Source of the DNA: JAUWCL01 sp964599375
GTDB taxonomy: Bacteria; Krumholzibacteriota; Krumholzibacteriia; Krumholzibacteriales; Krumholzibacteriaceae
Direction of reading: 5' to 3'
NCBI GenBank assembly: GCA_964599375.1
Contig: CAZREW010000002.1
Coordinates: forward strand, 186,001 to 250,000
Length of the DNA stretch: 64,000 nucleotides
Shown: piece after piece, positions 27,884 to 37,518 of the stretch
Layout: each line of letters starts with the position of its first letter
Numbering within the stretch: position 1 is the first letter of the stretch
Made by a program: the position numbers and the translations under genes
The notes under the pieces: model-generated
Databases searched by the model: none
The model's input: the letters and a program-made list of their open reading frames with translations, nothing else
Told to the model about the DNA's origin: nothing

Positions 27884-29356
27884 GTGGAATCGAGGATCTC
27901 CATAGACCTGTCCCGGGGGGCCGGGCAAGGCACTGGCGGGTTCCCGCCCTGGCTCGCTCCTGCCGTCTACGCTCTCCTTATGTTGCTTTGTATCGTCACG
28001 TACCACGGCATCACCGACGATTATCTCTTCAACGACGATTTCTCGTGGATGAGCAGCGCACGCTACGACATGACCCCGTCGAATATCTTCACGTACCGCG
28101 TCGTCAACTTCTTCAGGCCGCTGATAAACGTGACTTTTTACGCGTTCGAGCATCTCGCCCCCGGCAACGTGAGGCTGCAGTACGATTTCAACATACTGCT
28201 GCACTTCATATGCTCCGTGTTGGTCTTCCATATATTCGTCCGCCTGCTTGGCGGCTGGCGGCCCGCCGCGGCCGGGGCGGCGATGTTCGCCGTCTCGAGC
28301 ATACATACCGGCGCGGTCTTCTGGATAAGCGCGAGGACCACACTGCTATCGACGGCGCTGCTCCTCTGCGCCATCCTGATACTGATAGATGAAGCCAGGC
28401 ACAGGCGCCTGGCCTTAGTCTCATCCGCCGCCCTCTTCTCCCTTTCCCTGCTGGCAAAGGAAACTGCGATCGCGGGGCTTCCGATACTCTTCTTCATATG
28501 GATACTCTACCGGGGCCGGTGGAAAAACGCCTCGGCGCTAAGGACCTCGGTCATGACCTGGGCAGTCGTGTCCGCGGCGTACCTGGCCACCAGGAGACTC
28601 GTGATCGGCGGGTTCACTCAGCACAACTGGGGACCGGGACTGCATATGCTCCGCAACACGGCTGGCGGGTTCCTCTACGAGCTTCGCCCATGGCCATTCT
28701 TCTCCCTCTTCTGGCACAAGGGCACGATGCTCGCAGAGCCGACCCACCCTTTTCTTCCGGAGCTGCTCGCCGTCGGCGTGCTGGCTTTTATATTGTATCT
28801 CGGCCGCGCGGCTGGCAGGCAGCGGGAGTTCGCTCTCGGAACGCTCTGGACCCTTGCGGCCCTTGTCCCCGCCTCGGCGTTCAGATACAGGTTCTATTCG
28901 ACAGTCTCGATAACGCAGAACCGTTACTACTACCTCTCGTCGGTCGGAACGATCATGCTGTTCGTGCTCGTGCTTGGCCTGATATGGAATTCGAGGAAGA
29001 AGGCGCTCAGGGCATTGTGCGTAGCGGCGGTCTGTATATTCATCGCGGGGAGCATCGTCAGGGTGTACAGGATCGAGAAGGTCTGGAGCGACTTTACCGA
29101 GCTGTACAGGAAGACCGTCGATTTTGTTATCACCACAGCAGAACAGGAACCCGGATTGACTACGGCGGCGCTTAAGGATCCTCCGCTCGCCTTCCCCTAC
29201 ATCGCCGACGCGGTCTCCCTCTACAGGCCGGGCTGGAAGACAGTAGAAGCGGAGGGCGGGATCGAGGAGGCTCGCCCCTACGCGCCATGCGTCTATATAC
29301 CGTTCGTCTCCGAGGGTGATCTCGTAGCCAGCGGCGAGATACGGGTGATCAGATAG
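27884..29356 (+). CDS. Polytopic membrane protein, GT-C glycosyltransferase-like
   Basis: About 490 residues with nine or more hydrophobic helices. After the first helix the loop reads DDYLFNDDFSWMSSARYD, an acidic-motif position like that of GT39-type transferases. FFRPLINVTFYAFEHL and ISARTTLLSTALLL follow the pattern of O-mannosyltransferase-like or YfhO-like proteins. The start is uncertain: GTG 27884 and GTG 27875 are both in frame, without a good binding site, and longer frames overlap the helicase end. The C-terminal 90 residues are soluble. The acceptor and donor are unknown. It ends 11 bases before the pseudouridine synthase. Confidence 0.65.
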   Translation: MESRISIDLSRGAGQGTGGFPPWLAPAVYALLMLLCIVTYHGITDDYLFNDDFSWMSSARYDMTPSNIFTYRVVNFFRPLINVTFYAFEHLAPGNVRLQYDFNILLHFICSVLVFHIFVRLLGGWRPAAAGAAMFAVSSIHTGAVFWISARTTLLSTALLLCAILILIDEARHRRLALVSSAALFSLSLLAKETAIAGLPILFFIWILYRGRWKNASALRTSVMTWAVVSAAYLATRRLVIGGFTQHNWGPGLHMLRNTAGGFLYELRPWPFFSLFWHKGTMLAEPTHPFLPELLAVGVLAFILYLGRAAGRQREFALGTLWTLAALVPASAFRYRFYSTVSITQNRYYYLSSVGTIMLFVLVLGLIWNSRKKALRALCVAAVCIFIAGSIVRVYRIEKVWSDFTELYRKTVDFVITTAEQEPGLTTAALKDPPLAFPYIADAVSLYRPGWKTVEAEGGIEEARPYAPCVYIPFVSEGDLVASGEIRVIR

Positions 29357-29367
29357 ATGGGAAACAG

Positions 29368-30321
29368 ATGAGCAAGATAGAAGAGACAAGGATGAGGGTG
29401 ACCGACGACTGGACCGGCTCGAGGCTCGACAGGTTCGTCAAGGCCGCGCGCCCGGCCCTCTCCTTCCCCGTCATACAGACGCTGATCAGGAAGGGAAAGA
29501 TACTGCTGAACGGCGAAAAGGCCCCGGGCAGGGCAAGGCTCAAGGACGGCGACATAGTCGAGGTGCGGCTGCGCGGGAACGCGCCGGACGGTCCGCGTCA
29601 CGGGAGAGAGACGCGCGATTGGGGGGCGACGGAGAGGTTCGGGGAGATCGGGGCCGGGATCCCTGTCCTCTTCGAGGATGACGACCTGCTCGTTATCGAC
29701 AAGCCTGCCGGCCTGCCCGTCCAGCCCGGCAACCGCGGCGAGCTCGGATCCGTCCTCGACCTGCTGCGGCTCTATCTCCCGCCGCAGGAGCAGGATCCCG
29801 GCGGCCCGCGGCCGTTCGTAGCATCGCCCGTCCACCGGCTCGACATGTGGACCTCCGGGGTGCTCGTGATCGCGAAGACGCGGCGTGCGGCGCGCGGGAT
29901 ATCACAGGCTCTGGCAGAAGGCGGCGCGGTAAAGACATATCTAGCGGTAGTCGTCGGCGTCCCCGGCTCATGCAGAGGGACGATCGACATTCCCTTGAGG
30001 ACTCAGAAGGGCGAATCATCGAGATCCGTCCCCGACCCTTCCGGCCAGCCCGCCGTGACCCATTACTCCGTCCTGCGCGAACTGCCCGGCGGGCGCGCTC
30101 TTCTCGAGATAAGGATCGAGACGGGAAGAACACACCAGATAAGGGCACACATGCTCTCTGCCGGTCACCCGGTGTCGGGAGACCCCGTCTACGGCGGCGG
30201 GCAGGGAGACCCGGTCCCGGGCCGCATGATGCTTCACGCGTGGAAAATCTCCCTCCCACACCCTATCACGGGAGATACGATCGAGTTCATCGCTCCTCCC
30301 CCGCCGCAGTTCGGCCTTTAA
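29368..30321 (+). CDS. RluA-family pseudouridine synthase with S4 domain
   Basis: 317 residues. The N-terminal S4 RNA-binding domain (SRLDRFVKAARPALS, IRKGKILLNGE, 18-65) is followed by the catalytic domain. VIDKPAGLPVQPG (109-121) and HRLDMWTSGVLVIAK carry the catalytic Asp159, and GRTHQIRAHM and GDPVYGG are standard family elements. It converts uridine to pseudouridine in rRNA, probably 23S as in RluC/RluD. Together with the membrane protein upstream and the metalloenzyme downstream it sits in a loose co-directional run. Confidence 0.93.
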   Translation: MSKIEETRMRVTDDWTGSRLDRFVKAARPALSFPVIQTLIRKGKILLNGEKAPGRARLKDGDIVEVRLRGNAPDGPRHGRETRDWGATERFGEIGAGIPVLFEDDDLLVIDKPAGLPVQPGNRGELGSVLDLLRLYLPPQEQDPGGPRPFVASPVHRLDMWTSGVLVIAKTRRAARGISQALAEGGAVKTYLAVVVGVPGSCRGTIDIPLRTQKGESSRSVPDPSGQPAVTHYSVLRELPGGRALLEIRIETGRTHQIRAHMLSAGHPVSGDPVYGGGQGDPVPGRMMLHAWKISLPHPITGDTIEFIAPPPPQFGL

Positions 30322-30394
30322 CGGGCGTCCAGCAGGTGATAGAATATTCCCGCTAAGCAGTGAAGATATGTCGTAACATGAAGAAAGGACCGAC

Positions 30395-31357
30395 ATGGAA
30401 AAGGCGCTCATGGATTCGGCCATGATAGCCGTAAGGGACTGCCTCAAGGTTGTCGAGGGGGAGAAGCTCCTCGTTGTCACGGACACGGAGCTGCTCGGGA
30501 TAGGGACCGCTCTGGTAGAGGCCGGGCGCAAGCTCGGCGCGACTTCCGTGATAATGGAGATGCAGCCGCTCAGCCGAAACGGCGAGGAGCCGCCCGAGAT
30601 GGTCTCTGAGGCGATGAAATTCGCCGATGCCGTCGTCTGCCCGACTTCGAAATCGCTGACCCACACCGCCGCGCGGCGCGACGCATGCGCGGCCGGGTCG
30701 AGGGTCGCCACGATGCCAGGGATCACGCTTGACACGATGGTCAGGTGCCTCAGCGCCGACTACTACGCGATAGCCGACCGCACGCGCGAAGTCACCGCCC
30801 TTCTCGACGCGGCGAAGGTCGCCAGGGTGACGACCGCCCTCGGAACGGACCTGACGATACCGATCGACGGCATAAAGGCGATTTCCTCGACGGGGCTCAT
30901 CCACGATCCCGGTTCCTTCGGCAACCTGCCCTCGGGAGAGTCCTACATGATGCCCGAGGAAGAAAAGACGCACGGCGTCTTCATAGTGGACGGCTCGATG
31001 GCGGGGATCGGCGACCTGGCCGGAAAGACCCCTATTACTATAAAGGTAGAGGGGGGCTACGCGGTGGAGATCACCGGAGGCCCGGAGGCGGACGAGCTCA
31101 GATCGAAGCTGGAGGCCGTCGGGAAGAAGGCTTTCCACACCGCCGAGCTTGGTGTCGGCACAAACGACGCGGCGAAGATCATCGGAAACATACTCGAGGA
31201 CGAGAAGGTCATGGGCACGGTCCACATCGCGCTGGGCAACAACATGTCGATGGGTGGCACCTTCGATGTCCCGATCCACCTCGACGGCATCATCAAGGAC
31301 CCGACGCTTGAACTCGACGGTAAGATTATGATGGATGCCGGCAAATTACTGATCTGA
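30395..31357 (+). CDS. M29 aminopeptidase/NicX-like metalloenzyme
   Basis: 320 residues; AAAGGA lies ahead of the ATG. The family places metal ligands in GNLPSGE, ELGVGTN and a final HIALGNN...HLDG stretch. All three are here (NLPSGESYMMP, TAELGVGTNDAAK, VHIALGNNMSMGG, VPIHLDGII). It is shorter than typical M29 peptidases (about 370-410 residues) and nearer the NicX-like group, so it could be a peptidase or a ring-cleaving dioxygenase. Cytoplasmic. Ends before the bidirectional terminator at 31386. Confidence 0.8.
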   Translation: MEKALMDSAMIAVRDCLKVVEGEKLLVVTDTELLGIGTALVEAGRKLGATSVIMEMQPLSRNGEEPPEMVSEAMKFADAVVCPTSKSLTHTAARRDACAAGSRVATMPGITLDTMVRCLSADYYAIADRTREVTALLDAAKVARVTTALGTDLTIPIDGIKAISSTGLIHDPGSFGNLPSGESYMMPEEEKTHGVFIVDGSMAGIGDLAGKTPITIKVEGGYAVEITGGPEADELRSKLEAVGKKAFHTAELGVGTNDAAKIIGNILEDEKVMGTVHIALGNNMSMGGTFDVPIHLDGIIKDPTLELDGKIMMDAGKLLI

Positions 31358-31385
31358 CCGTTGTGCGATCTTGTGATCATTGAAT

Positions 31386-31447
31386 GGCCCGGCTTTTCCT
31401 GAAGAATCCCTCGGTGCCTCCGGGGATTCGGAAGGAAAAGCCGGGCC
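31386..31447. terminator. Bidirectional hairpin terminator sharing its cap with the hairpin at 14005
   Basis: 15-bp perfect stem GGCCCGGCTTTTCCT (31386-31400) with its complement at 31433-31447. An inner 7-bp stem GAATCCC/GGGATTC is capped by TCGGTGCCTCCG. Followed by CTTTATC. It lies between the convergent M29-like and htpX genes. Confidence 0.85.
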
Positions 31448-31451
31448 TTTA

Positions 31452-32342
31452 TCACATCGCGCGCAATCTTGCGACGCGCTCTTCGATCGGAGGGTGAGTC
31501 GAGAAAAGCGATTTCGCTCTCTTCTCGAACGGCTTGATCGGATTGACAATATACATGTGCTGAGTCGCGCGGTTCGCGACCTCGAGGACCTCCTTGTCTC
31601 CCGATATCTTCTCGAGCGCGCTGGCCAGCCCCTCTGGGTAACGGGTCAGCTGGGCCCCCGAGGCGTCCGCGAGATACTCGCGCTGCCTCGAGACGGCGAG
31701 CTGCAGCATCTTGGCGAAAAGCGGCGCGATGATCGCCAGCACAAGCCCTATCAATATCAGCGGCCCCGAGCTCTTGTCGCCGCCCTTTCTCCTGCCTCCC
31801 CTCCCCCAGATCACGCTTCGGACGAAGAAGTCGCTTACAAGCACGATCGAGCCGACCATTATCCCCACCATCATCGAGAAGAGGATGTCTCGGTTCTGTA
31901 CGTGGGAGAGCTCGTGAGCCATCACACCCTGCAGCTCGTCGCGGCTCAGCTTCTCGAGCAGCCCCTTCGTTATCGCGAGCGAGGCGTGCTCGGGGTCGCG
32001 TCCCGTCGCGAAGGCGTTCGGAGCGGAGTCCTCTATTATATAGACGGCCGGCATCGGCACACCGGCGGCGATCGTGAGCTCTTCGATCACGTTGAAGAGC
32101 TGCGGGTTGTCTTTCTTCTCGATGCGTTTCGCCCTGCTCAGCGCCAGTATCATGCCGGCGCCGCCGTAATAGCTGGTCAGTCCGGAGATCAGGGCGATCA
32201 CCAGCGCGAACACTATCCCCCCGTAACCGTACCCCCTGCCCCAGTACTCCCCGATCAGGTAGCCCAGGAGGACGAGGAAGACGGTGATCACGATCACCAG
32301 CAGCCAGGAGTTACGCTTGTTCTGCGATATCTGGTCGTACAT
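31452..32342 (-). CDS. htpX: Membrane zinc metalloprotease HtpX (M48)
   Basis: 296 residues. Helices at about 13-32 and 42-68, then the catalytic MAHELSHVQN (His143, Glu144, His147), two more helices (155-180, 193-212), and the third ligand Glu222 in SRQREYLADASGA. HtpX degrades damaged membrane proteins from the cytoplasmic face. It lies 5 bases downstream of lemA on the same strand; lemA-htpX pairs are common in bacteria. Confidence 0.95.
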   Translation of the reverse strand: MYDQISQNKRNSWLLVIVITVFLVLLGYLIGEYWGRGYGYGGIVFALVIALISGLTSYYGGAGMILALSRAKRIEKKDNPQLFNVIEELTIAAGVPMPAVYIIEDSAPNAFATGRDPEHASLAITKGLLEKLSRDELQGVMAHELSHVQNRDILFSMMVGIMVGSIVLVSDFFVRSVIWGRGGRRKGGDKSSGPLILIGLVLAIIAPLFAKMLQLAVSRQREYLADASGAQLTRYPEGLASALEKISGDKEVLEVANRATQHMYIVNPIKPFEKRAKSLFSTHPPIEERVARLRAM

Positions 32343-32347
32343 GGCTT

Positions 32348-32899
32348 TCAGGAAAAATCGACCTTCGGGGCCTCACGCTGCGCCGCGTCCTCGAGCTCGA
32401 AGAACTCGCGCTCATCGAAACTGAACATGTTCGCGACGACGCTCGATGGGAAGACCTTCGTCCTCGTGTTATACCTCATAACTGTATCGTTGTAGTGCTG
32501 CCTCGCGAAAGAGATCTTGTTCTCGGTCGATACGAGCTCTTCCTGGACTGCGAGCATGTTCTTGCTAGCCTTCAGATCGGGATAGTTCTCGACCACGGCG
32601 AACAGGGAGCGCAGCGTCTGCGAGAGGAAATTCTCCGCCTGCGCCTGGTCCTTCACTCCCGAGGCGTTTATAGCCTGCTGCCTCGCTTTTGTCACGTTCT
32701 CCAGCACTTCTCTCTCATGCTTGAGGTATCCTTTGGCCGTCTCCACAAGGTTGGGGATCAGGTCGTACCTCCGCTTGAGCTGAACGTCTATCTGCGCCCA
32801 TCCGTTGTCGCATCTCTTGCGGAGCCGTACGAGGGTGTTGTACAGGCCGACTACCCAGAAGATGAGCAGCACCACTACAATCGGCAGTATCCAGATCAC
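32348..32899 (-). CDS. lemA: LemA-family membrane protein
   Basis: 183 residues if started at GTG 32899, which has GGAGG 8 bases upstream; GTG 32914 is also in frame but overlaps that site. One N-terminal helix (WILPIVVVLLIFWVVGLYN) followed by the LemA domain: RCDNGWAQIDVQLKRRYDLIPNLV, FARQHYNDTVMRYNT and FPSSVVA. LemA is a membrane-anchored helical-bundle protein of unclear role, usually next to htpX as here. Five bases separate the two genes, so they form an operon. Confidence 0.95.
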   Translation of the reverse strand: MIWILPIVVVLLIFWVVGLYNTLVRLRKRCDNGWAQIDVQLKRRYDLIPNLVETAKGYLKHEREVLENVTKARQQAINASGVKDQAQAENFLSQTLRSLFAVVENYPDLKASKNMLAVQEELVSTENKISFARQHYNDTVMRYNTRTKVFPSSVVANMFSFDEREFFELEDAAQREAPKVDFS

Positions 32900-33058
32900 G
32901 ATAAGTACCTCCACTCTTTACCGGCGCATTCCGCCGTCCCAGGATCCAGCCCGGATTATACCGCCTTGCGGTCCCTGGCGGCAATCACTCATTGACCGCT
33001 TCCGACCGTACATAATACCCTGATGCCGCCCCGGATATTCAACGTAAAAGGACACCGG

Positions 33059-33724
33059 ATGCGGATAGTGCTGCTTGGAAAACCAGGATCCGGCAAGGGC
33101 ACGCAGGCCTCGATGCTGTCCCAGGAGACAGGGCTGCCCCACCTCTCCAGCGGGGCGATCCTCCGCGGCGAGATCAGTGAGAAGACCTCTTTCGGCATGA
33201 AGATCGAGGAGTACGTGCTCAGGGGGGAGATCGGGCCGCAGGAGCTGATCACCGATCTCGTCCTCAGCTATATCGAGCGGAAGGGATTCACCTCGGGGTT
33301 CATCCTCGACGGGTTCCCGCGCACAGTCTACCAGGCGGAGAATCTCGACGGGCGTTATCGCCCGGACCGGTGCGTGCATATAGACGTTCCGGACGAAGTG
33401 ATAGTGGACAGGATATCGAACCGCCTCACCTGCGGCAGATGCGGCGAGATCTACCACACCGTATCCAGGCCGCCCTCAGGCCGCGGCGCCTGCGATTCAT
33501 GCGGCGGCCCTCTCACCAGGCGCCCCGATGACAATGCAGAAGCGATACGCAGAAGGCTGGAGACCTTCCGCGAGGACGTCCAGCCCGTCCTGGACATCTA
33601 CCGCCGGGCCGGCAGGCTCATCACGGTGGACGGCAGCCGAGCTCCCGCGGAGATCTACAGAGCGCTGCGGGAAGCGACTACAGGCCTGTCGCGGCAACAC
33701 CGCGTAACCAGAGAGCCGCGCTGA
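33059..33724 (+). CDS. adk: Adenylate kinase with zinc-binding LID
   Basis: 221 residues from ATG 33059 (AAAGGA upstream). It interconverts 2 ADP with ATP and AMP. Walker A is GKPGSGKGT (7-15); the AMP-binding region is PHLSSGAILRGEI, and ILDGFPRT is the family signature. The LID holds CGRC (125-128) and CDSC (145-148), the four-Cys zinc site seen in Gram-positive and many other bacterial enzymes. No ribosomal-protein/secY neighbours are visible, so this may be an extra copy outside the usual operon. Confidence 0.92.
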   Translation: MRIVLLGKPGSGKGTQASMLSQETGLPHLSSGAILRGEISEKTSFGMKIEEYVLRGEIGPQELITDLVLSYIERKGFTSGFILDGFPRTVYQAENLDGRYRPDRCVHIDVPDEVIVDRISNRLTCGRCGEIYHTVSRPPSGRGACDSCGGPLTRRPDDNAEAIRRRLETFREDVQPVLDIYRRAGRLITVDGSRAPAEIYRALREATTGLSRQHRVTREPR

Positions 33725-33925
33725 ACGCTACACGCACGAGTATGGCATTATGAGAATCAACCGGGTACCGCCCGGCGCGGCGAAACTTTCCCCACTCCAC
33801 ATCTAACCCATTATCATAAAACATGTTGGCCGGCGGCAGGCCGGCCCTGGAAGGATTGGCACACAGGTTGCTGAAAGCCCGTCGAGGGGACAGAAGGACT
33901 CACTTGGAGAGAAGGAGGTCTCATC

Positions 33926-34771
33926 ATGAGGAAGGTCTTCCTAGTCCTTATGGCATTGTCACTGACCGGGCTTATGGTCGCCTGTTCGGATGACAGTACA
34001 CCGGTGAACCCCGAGCCGACGGCATTCGGGATCACCACAGCTGCGATCGCTACGGGTTACACCTGTACTCCGTACAACATCCAGCTCGAAGCGGACGGCG
34101 GTACGGCGCCCTACACCTGGTCCCTTGCCACCGGTTCGACTCTTCCTGACGGCATCAGCCTCACTTCGGAAGGCCAGATCATAGGTCTTCTGGAGAACAC
34201 AGGTTCGTGGAATTTCAGCGTCGTCGCTACTGACGCCGCCGGAACTCCTCACACCGATCAGGTCGCTTTGACTCTCGACGTCGAGGTTCCCGCTAACCCT
34301 TCGATCGCCATCTTCTATGACGGCGACGCGAGCGTTTGCGGCGGCGAGACGATGGCTTTCACGCCGCTCGACTGCTATGTATTCGTCATGCTCGAGGGTG
34401 GAGACCAGAACTGCGCGTTCGGTACCGAGTTCCAGATCACGATAGAGGACCAGGATGGCAATCCTCTTCAGCTCGGAACCCAGTACACTCATTCTTACGT
34501 TACATACTCCGATGACGTCGCAGTCACGATGGGCGATCCGTTCAGCGGTGTCGCGATCTCCTTCAGCAGAGAGATGTTCGTCGTTTACGAGGGTAACATC
34601 CACGTAGCGACATTCGGCCTCCTGCTTCTTGAGGATCTCGACAACCTGTCGTTCAAGATCGGCCCGAGCCCGACTTCGCCGAACGACCGTCCGATCATCG
34701 CTACCTGTGACACACAGCACAGCGTAGTCGAGGTGACCGGACGTGCCGCGGCCCTGAACTATACGAACTAG
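33926..34771 (+). CDS. Lipoprotein with Ig-like (putative He_PIG) domain
   Basis: 281 residues; GGAGG before the ATG. Lipoprotein signal peptide ends LMVACSDD. Residues about 35-120 follow the He_PIG pattern, which contains a YTWSLATGSTLPDGISL core and ends in a GTPHTDQVALTLDV strand. The remainder (130-281) is beta-rich with no recognised family. It is followed by the terminator at 34796 and stands alone. Surface or periplasmic role unknown. Codon use is more even than in its neighbours, as in highly expressed genes. Confidence 0.75.
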   Translation: MRKVFLVLMALSLTGLMVACSDDSTPVNPEPTAFGITTAAIATGYTCTPYNIQLEADGGTAPYTWSLATGSTLPDGISLTSEGQIIGLLENTGSWNFSVVATDAAGTPHTDQVALTLDVEVPANPSIAIFYDGDASVCGGETMAFTPLDCYVFVMLEGGDQNCAFGTEFQITIEDQDGNPLQLGTQYTHSYVTYSDDVAVTMGDPFSGVAISFSREMFVVYEGNIHVATFGLLLLEDLDNLSFKIGPSPTSPNDRPIIATCDTQHSVVEVTGRAAALNYTN

Positions 34772-34795
34772 AAGGTCGCGAAGACACGATAAAAT

Positions 34796-34843
34796 GCCCC
34801 TCGGGAGAAGCGGCACCTTGTCGCCGATCCCGGGGGGCTTTTT
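34796..34843 (+). terminator. Rho-independent terminator of the Ig-like lipoprotein gene
   Basis: 11-bp stem (34796-34806 with 34828-34838, one G-U pair), an inner CGGC/GCCG hairpin, then TTTTTC. Twenty-five bases after the stop codon. Confidence 0.85.
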
Positions 34844-34890
34844 CTATGCCCGTTCAACGCCGCTGCACTTCGGCAGCGCTGGCCCGTCAT

Positions 34891-37359
34891 TTACTTTAGG
34901 AAGTCTTTCAGCTTGTCCTTCGCTCCCTCGATCAGCTTCTTTCCGGCATTCGCTTTCGCATTAGACTGGTCGAGCCTCACCTTCGGCTCCTTCGCAGTGC
35001 CCCCTATATCGAGCATAAGGAGGATGTTCCCCTTGTCGTCCTTGAACAGATCGATGATCCCGGCGTACTTAGCCAGGTCCTTCATGCCCGCCTGCTGCTT
35101 TGGAGTGATCATCAGCGCGGCCTTGTAGTCAAGAGTCCCGTCAAACCCGAAAGAGCCGGCTACGTCCCAGTCTCCGTTCTTCGATCTTATATTCCAGGTG
35201 TCGCTGCTCACCCTCCCCTTGTCGATCGCGAACTTCTCGGTCCATTCGTGGAAATCGAACTTCTCGATCGATGACATGTTCAGCCCTGCCGCCTTGAGCG
35301 GAGCCGTGAACCTCGTGAAATCGACGGTGCCGGCCGTGGAGGTCGCGCTTCCAGTAGCTGTCAGGTTCCGCAGGATGTCCGTATCCGGGGCCGCCGTGAA
35401 GCTGCCCGCGAGCTTCATCCCGAATTTCCCGCTCACGAGCCCTCCGGCGCTGTTGAACCCCGAGAGAGCCCTGCCGGCGTCGATATTGTTGAAATCGAAA
35501 TCGATGTCATTACGGATCCTGGAAGGGTCGCGAAGGTCCGAGACGAGTTTACCACTACCCTTCCCCCCGGCGTAGTCGACAGTCACCGGGTCGGCCCGCA
35601 GGACACCGTTGCTGATCCTCCCCTGAGCGTTCAGGGCGGTGAGCACTGCCCCCCTGGATATGATCGAGTCGATCTTTACCGAGATGAATGTCTTCTTCAG
35701 CGCCAGCAGGGTCACCGGGTTTGCGAACATCGGGCTCACGGCGGTCTTCTCCTTCGGCGCTCCCCCACCCCCCGAGCTCTTATCGGCTGAGAGTTTCTTC
35801 TTTTCGGCCTCAGCCTGAAAGGCCGCCGCGTCGAAGGCGCGCCCCTCGACATAGATCGACATGTCCGGAGAGTTGACCAGACCGTCGAGCACCGGCCCGG
35901 GAGTCTGCGGGACTTTCCCTTTCGCCCCGACCATCATAAGCTCGGCCATTGCCGGCATCACGTCCTTCATCTCCCCCCTGACCTTCCAGGGCCTCCCGCC
36001 CATATTGAAGGACGCGTCGATACCCTTCAAGCTCCCTCCGCCGACGGAGCCCCTGGCTCTCAACGACGATATCCGCGCCGGGCCCTTCTCCCCGGGAAGC
36101 TCGTCGGACGTGAGATCGAATGACCCTGCGAGTTCTAGGCCCTTCCAGGCCGCGGAGATCTTCGCCGGAGTCGTCCCGCCTTCTTTCGGGGGGAAAAGGT
36201 CTTTGAGCACCGCGGGCGAGGCCCCGCCCTTTAGCGCAGCCTTGAGCGTACCCTCCATCTTCACCGGTTCCCCGGCTCCCGCACCGGCGGGAGCCATTGA
36301 CGAAAGTTCGCCCATATCGAGCTTTGCCTGTATGTCGAAGCTGACGTATGTCGGCTTTTTCTCCACCTTGTCCAAGTCCATTCCGAAGGCGACAGTCGCG
36401 TCAGACTTCCCGGTCTTGAGAGAAAGCCCCTTCGACGATATCCGCGAATCGGTGAAATCGACTGGACCTCCGGCTGTGAGTGCCGGCGCGCCCGGCATGC
36501 TCAGGACCAGCTTTTCCAGGTCGAGCCTGCCGCTTACCGTCACATCGGAAGGGTTAGATCCCATGCCAGCGGCCTTTGCCTCTATATCCAGTGTCCCGCT
36601 CTCGACCACGAACGCAGGCTGCCCCTCGGGCATCTCGAGGAGACCTCTCTCCTTCATGACTTCGACGAGCCGCTTCGCGTCGAGGCCGGATGACTTCACG
36701 TTCATCGTGAACTCGCGTCTGCCCCGCAGATCTGTGACATCGCCCTCGACCTGAAAAGCGGCGATGCCGGCGATATCGAGCTTGCCGCCTATGACTGCGG
36801 CCCGGCTCATGTCAGCCGCAACCGCCACCTGTCCACTGAAGCCGAGCGGCGGCAGCTCCTTCCTCTGACCTGTAGCAGCGGTGATCAAGGTTATCTTCCC
36901 GGCCGTCAAGTTCGGGTCTAGCATGAACATCGAATCGACTGGGGTCATCGACAGCCTCGCGTCAAGCTCCCCGACCTCGAGATCGATCCCCTTGGCCGTC
37001 CCCGTGAGGCTCAGGGACGCCCCGCCCAGGGTGACGCTCTTTATCTCGGGCTTCTTCCTGATCAGGCTCATCAGCGAGACGTTCACGTTGAACTTCGCCG
37101 CCTTCAGGTCCGCCTTTCCGCCATCCGGAAGTACTCTTGAGACCTCCAGGCCGTCGATACTCACACCGAACCCGAAAGGAAACCTGATGCCGATATCGTC
37201 AAACCGTATCTGAGCTCCGGCCCGCGCCTCGATACGCGGAACGATCATAGCCGTCAGGCGCTCCTTCGTGAACACAGCTCTGAGTACGACGCTCGCCACT
37301 ATTATTACGCCAGCGATCACGCAAAGCGTGATCAGGAACCTTTTTGTCCGTTTTGTCAT
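34891..37359 (-). CDS. AsmA-family envelope protein
   Basis: 822 residues with one N-terminal helix (8-30), then a long periplasmic beta-rich region. The N-terminal AsmA domain reads FTKERLTAMIVPRIEARAGA, VSIDGLEVSR and IKSVTLGGASLSL. The C-terminal part has a MKLAGSFTAAPDT segment and ends with a short basic helix. AsmA-like proteins are related to TamB and thought to form lipid-carrying grooves between membranes, which fits the diderm envelope. A TamB is encoded separately at 49235. Confidence 0.88.
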   Translation of the reverse strand: MTKRTKRFLITLCVIAGVIIVASVVLRAVFTKERLTAMIVPRIEARAGAQIRFDDIGIRFPFGFGVSIDGLEVSRVLPDGGKADLKAAKFNVNVSLMSLIRKKPEIKSVTLGGASLSLTGTAKGIDLEVGELDARLSMTPVDSMFMLDPNLTAGKITLITAATGQRKELPPLGFSGQVAVAADMSRAAVIGGKLDIAGIAAFQVEGDVTDLRGRREFTMNVKSSGLDAKRLVEVMKERGLLEMPEGQPAFVVESGTLDIEAKAAGMGSNPSDVTVSGRLDLEKLVLSMPGAPALTAGGPVDFTDSRISSKGLSLKTGKSDATVAFGMDLDKVEKKPTYVSFDIQAKLDMGELSSMAPAGAGAGEPVKMEGTLKAALKGGASPAVLKDLFPPKEGGTTPAKISAAWKGLELAGSFDLTSDELPGEKGPARISSLRARGSVGGGSLKGIDASFNMGGRPWKVRGEMKDVMPAMAELMMVGAKGKVPQTPGPVLDGLVNSPDMSIYVEGRAFDAAAFQAEAEKKKLSADKSSGGGGAPKEKTAVSPMFANPVTLLALKKTFISVKIDSIISRGAVLTALNAQGRISNGVLRADPVTVDYAGGKGSGKLVSDLRDPSRIRNDIDFDFNNIDAGRALSGFNSAGGLVSGKFGMKLAGSFTAAPDTDILRNLTATGSATSTAGTVDFTRFTAPLKAAGLNMSSIEKFDFHEWTEKFAIDKGRVSSDTWNIRSKNGDWDVAGSFGFDGTLDYKAALMITPKQQAGMKDLAKYAGIIDLFKDDKGNILLMLDIGGTAKEPKVRLDQSNAKANAGKKLIEGAKDKLKDFLK

Positions 37360-37518
37360 GTCAACCGCCTTGTGAAACGACCACTTATACTCTAGCCGAA
37401 AGTGGGCGTATTTTCAACGTGTTATAGACCGGCCGGGAGAGGTTGACACCGCGCCGGTCCGGGGGTATCATTATGTGTGGACCTCACCTGAAATATACCG
37501 CCCGCAAGGGCCGGGGAG

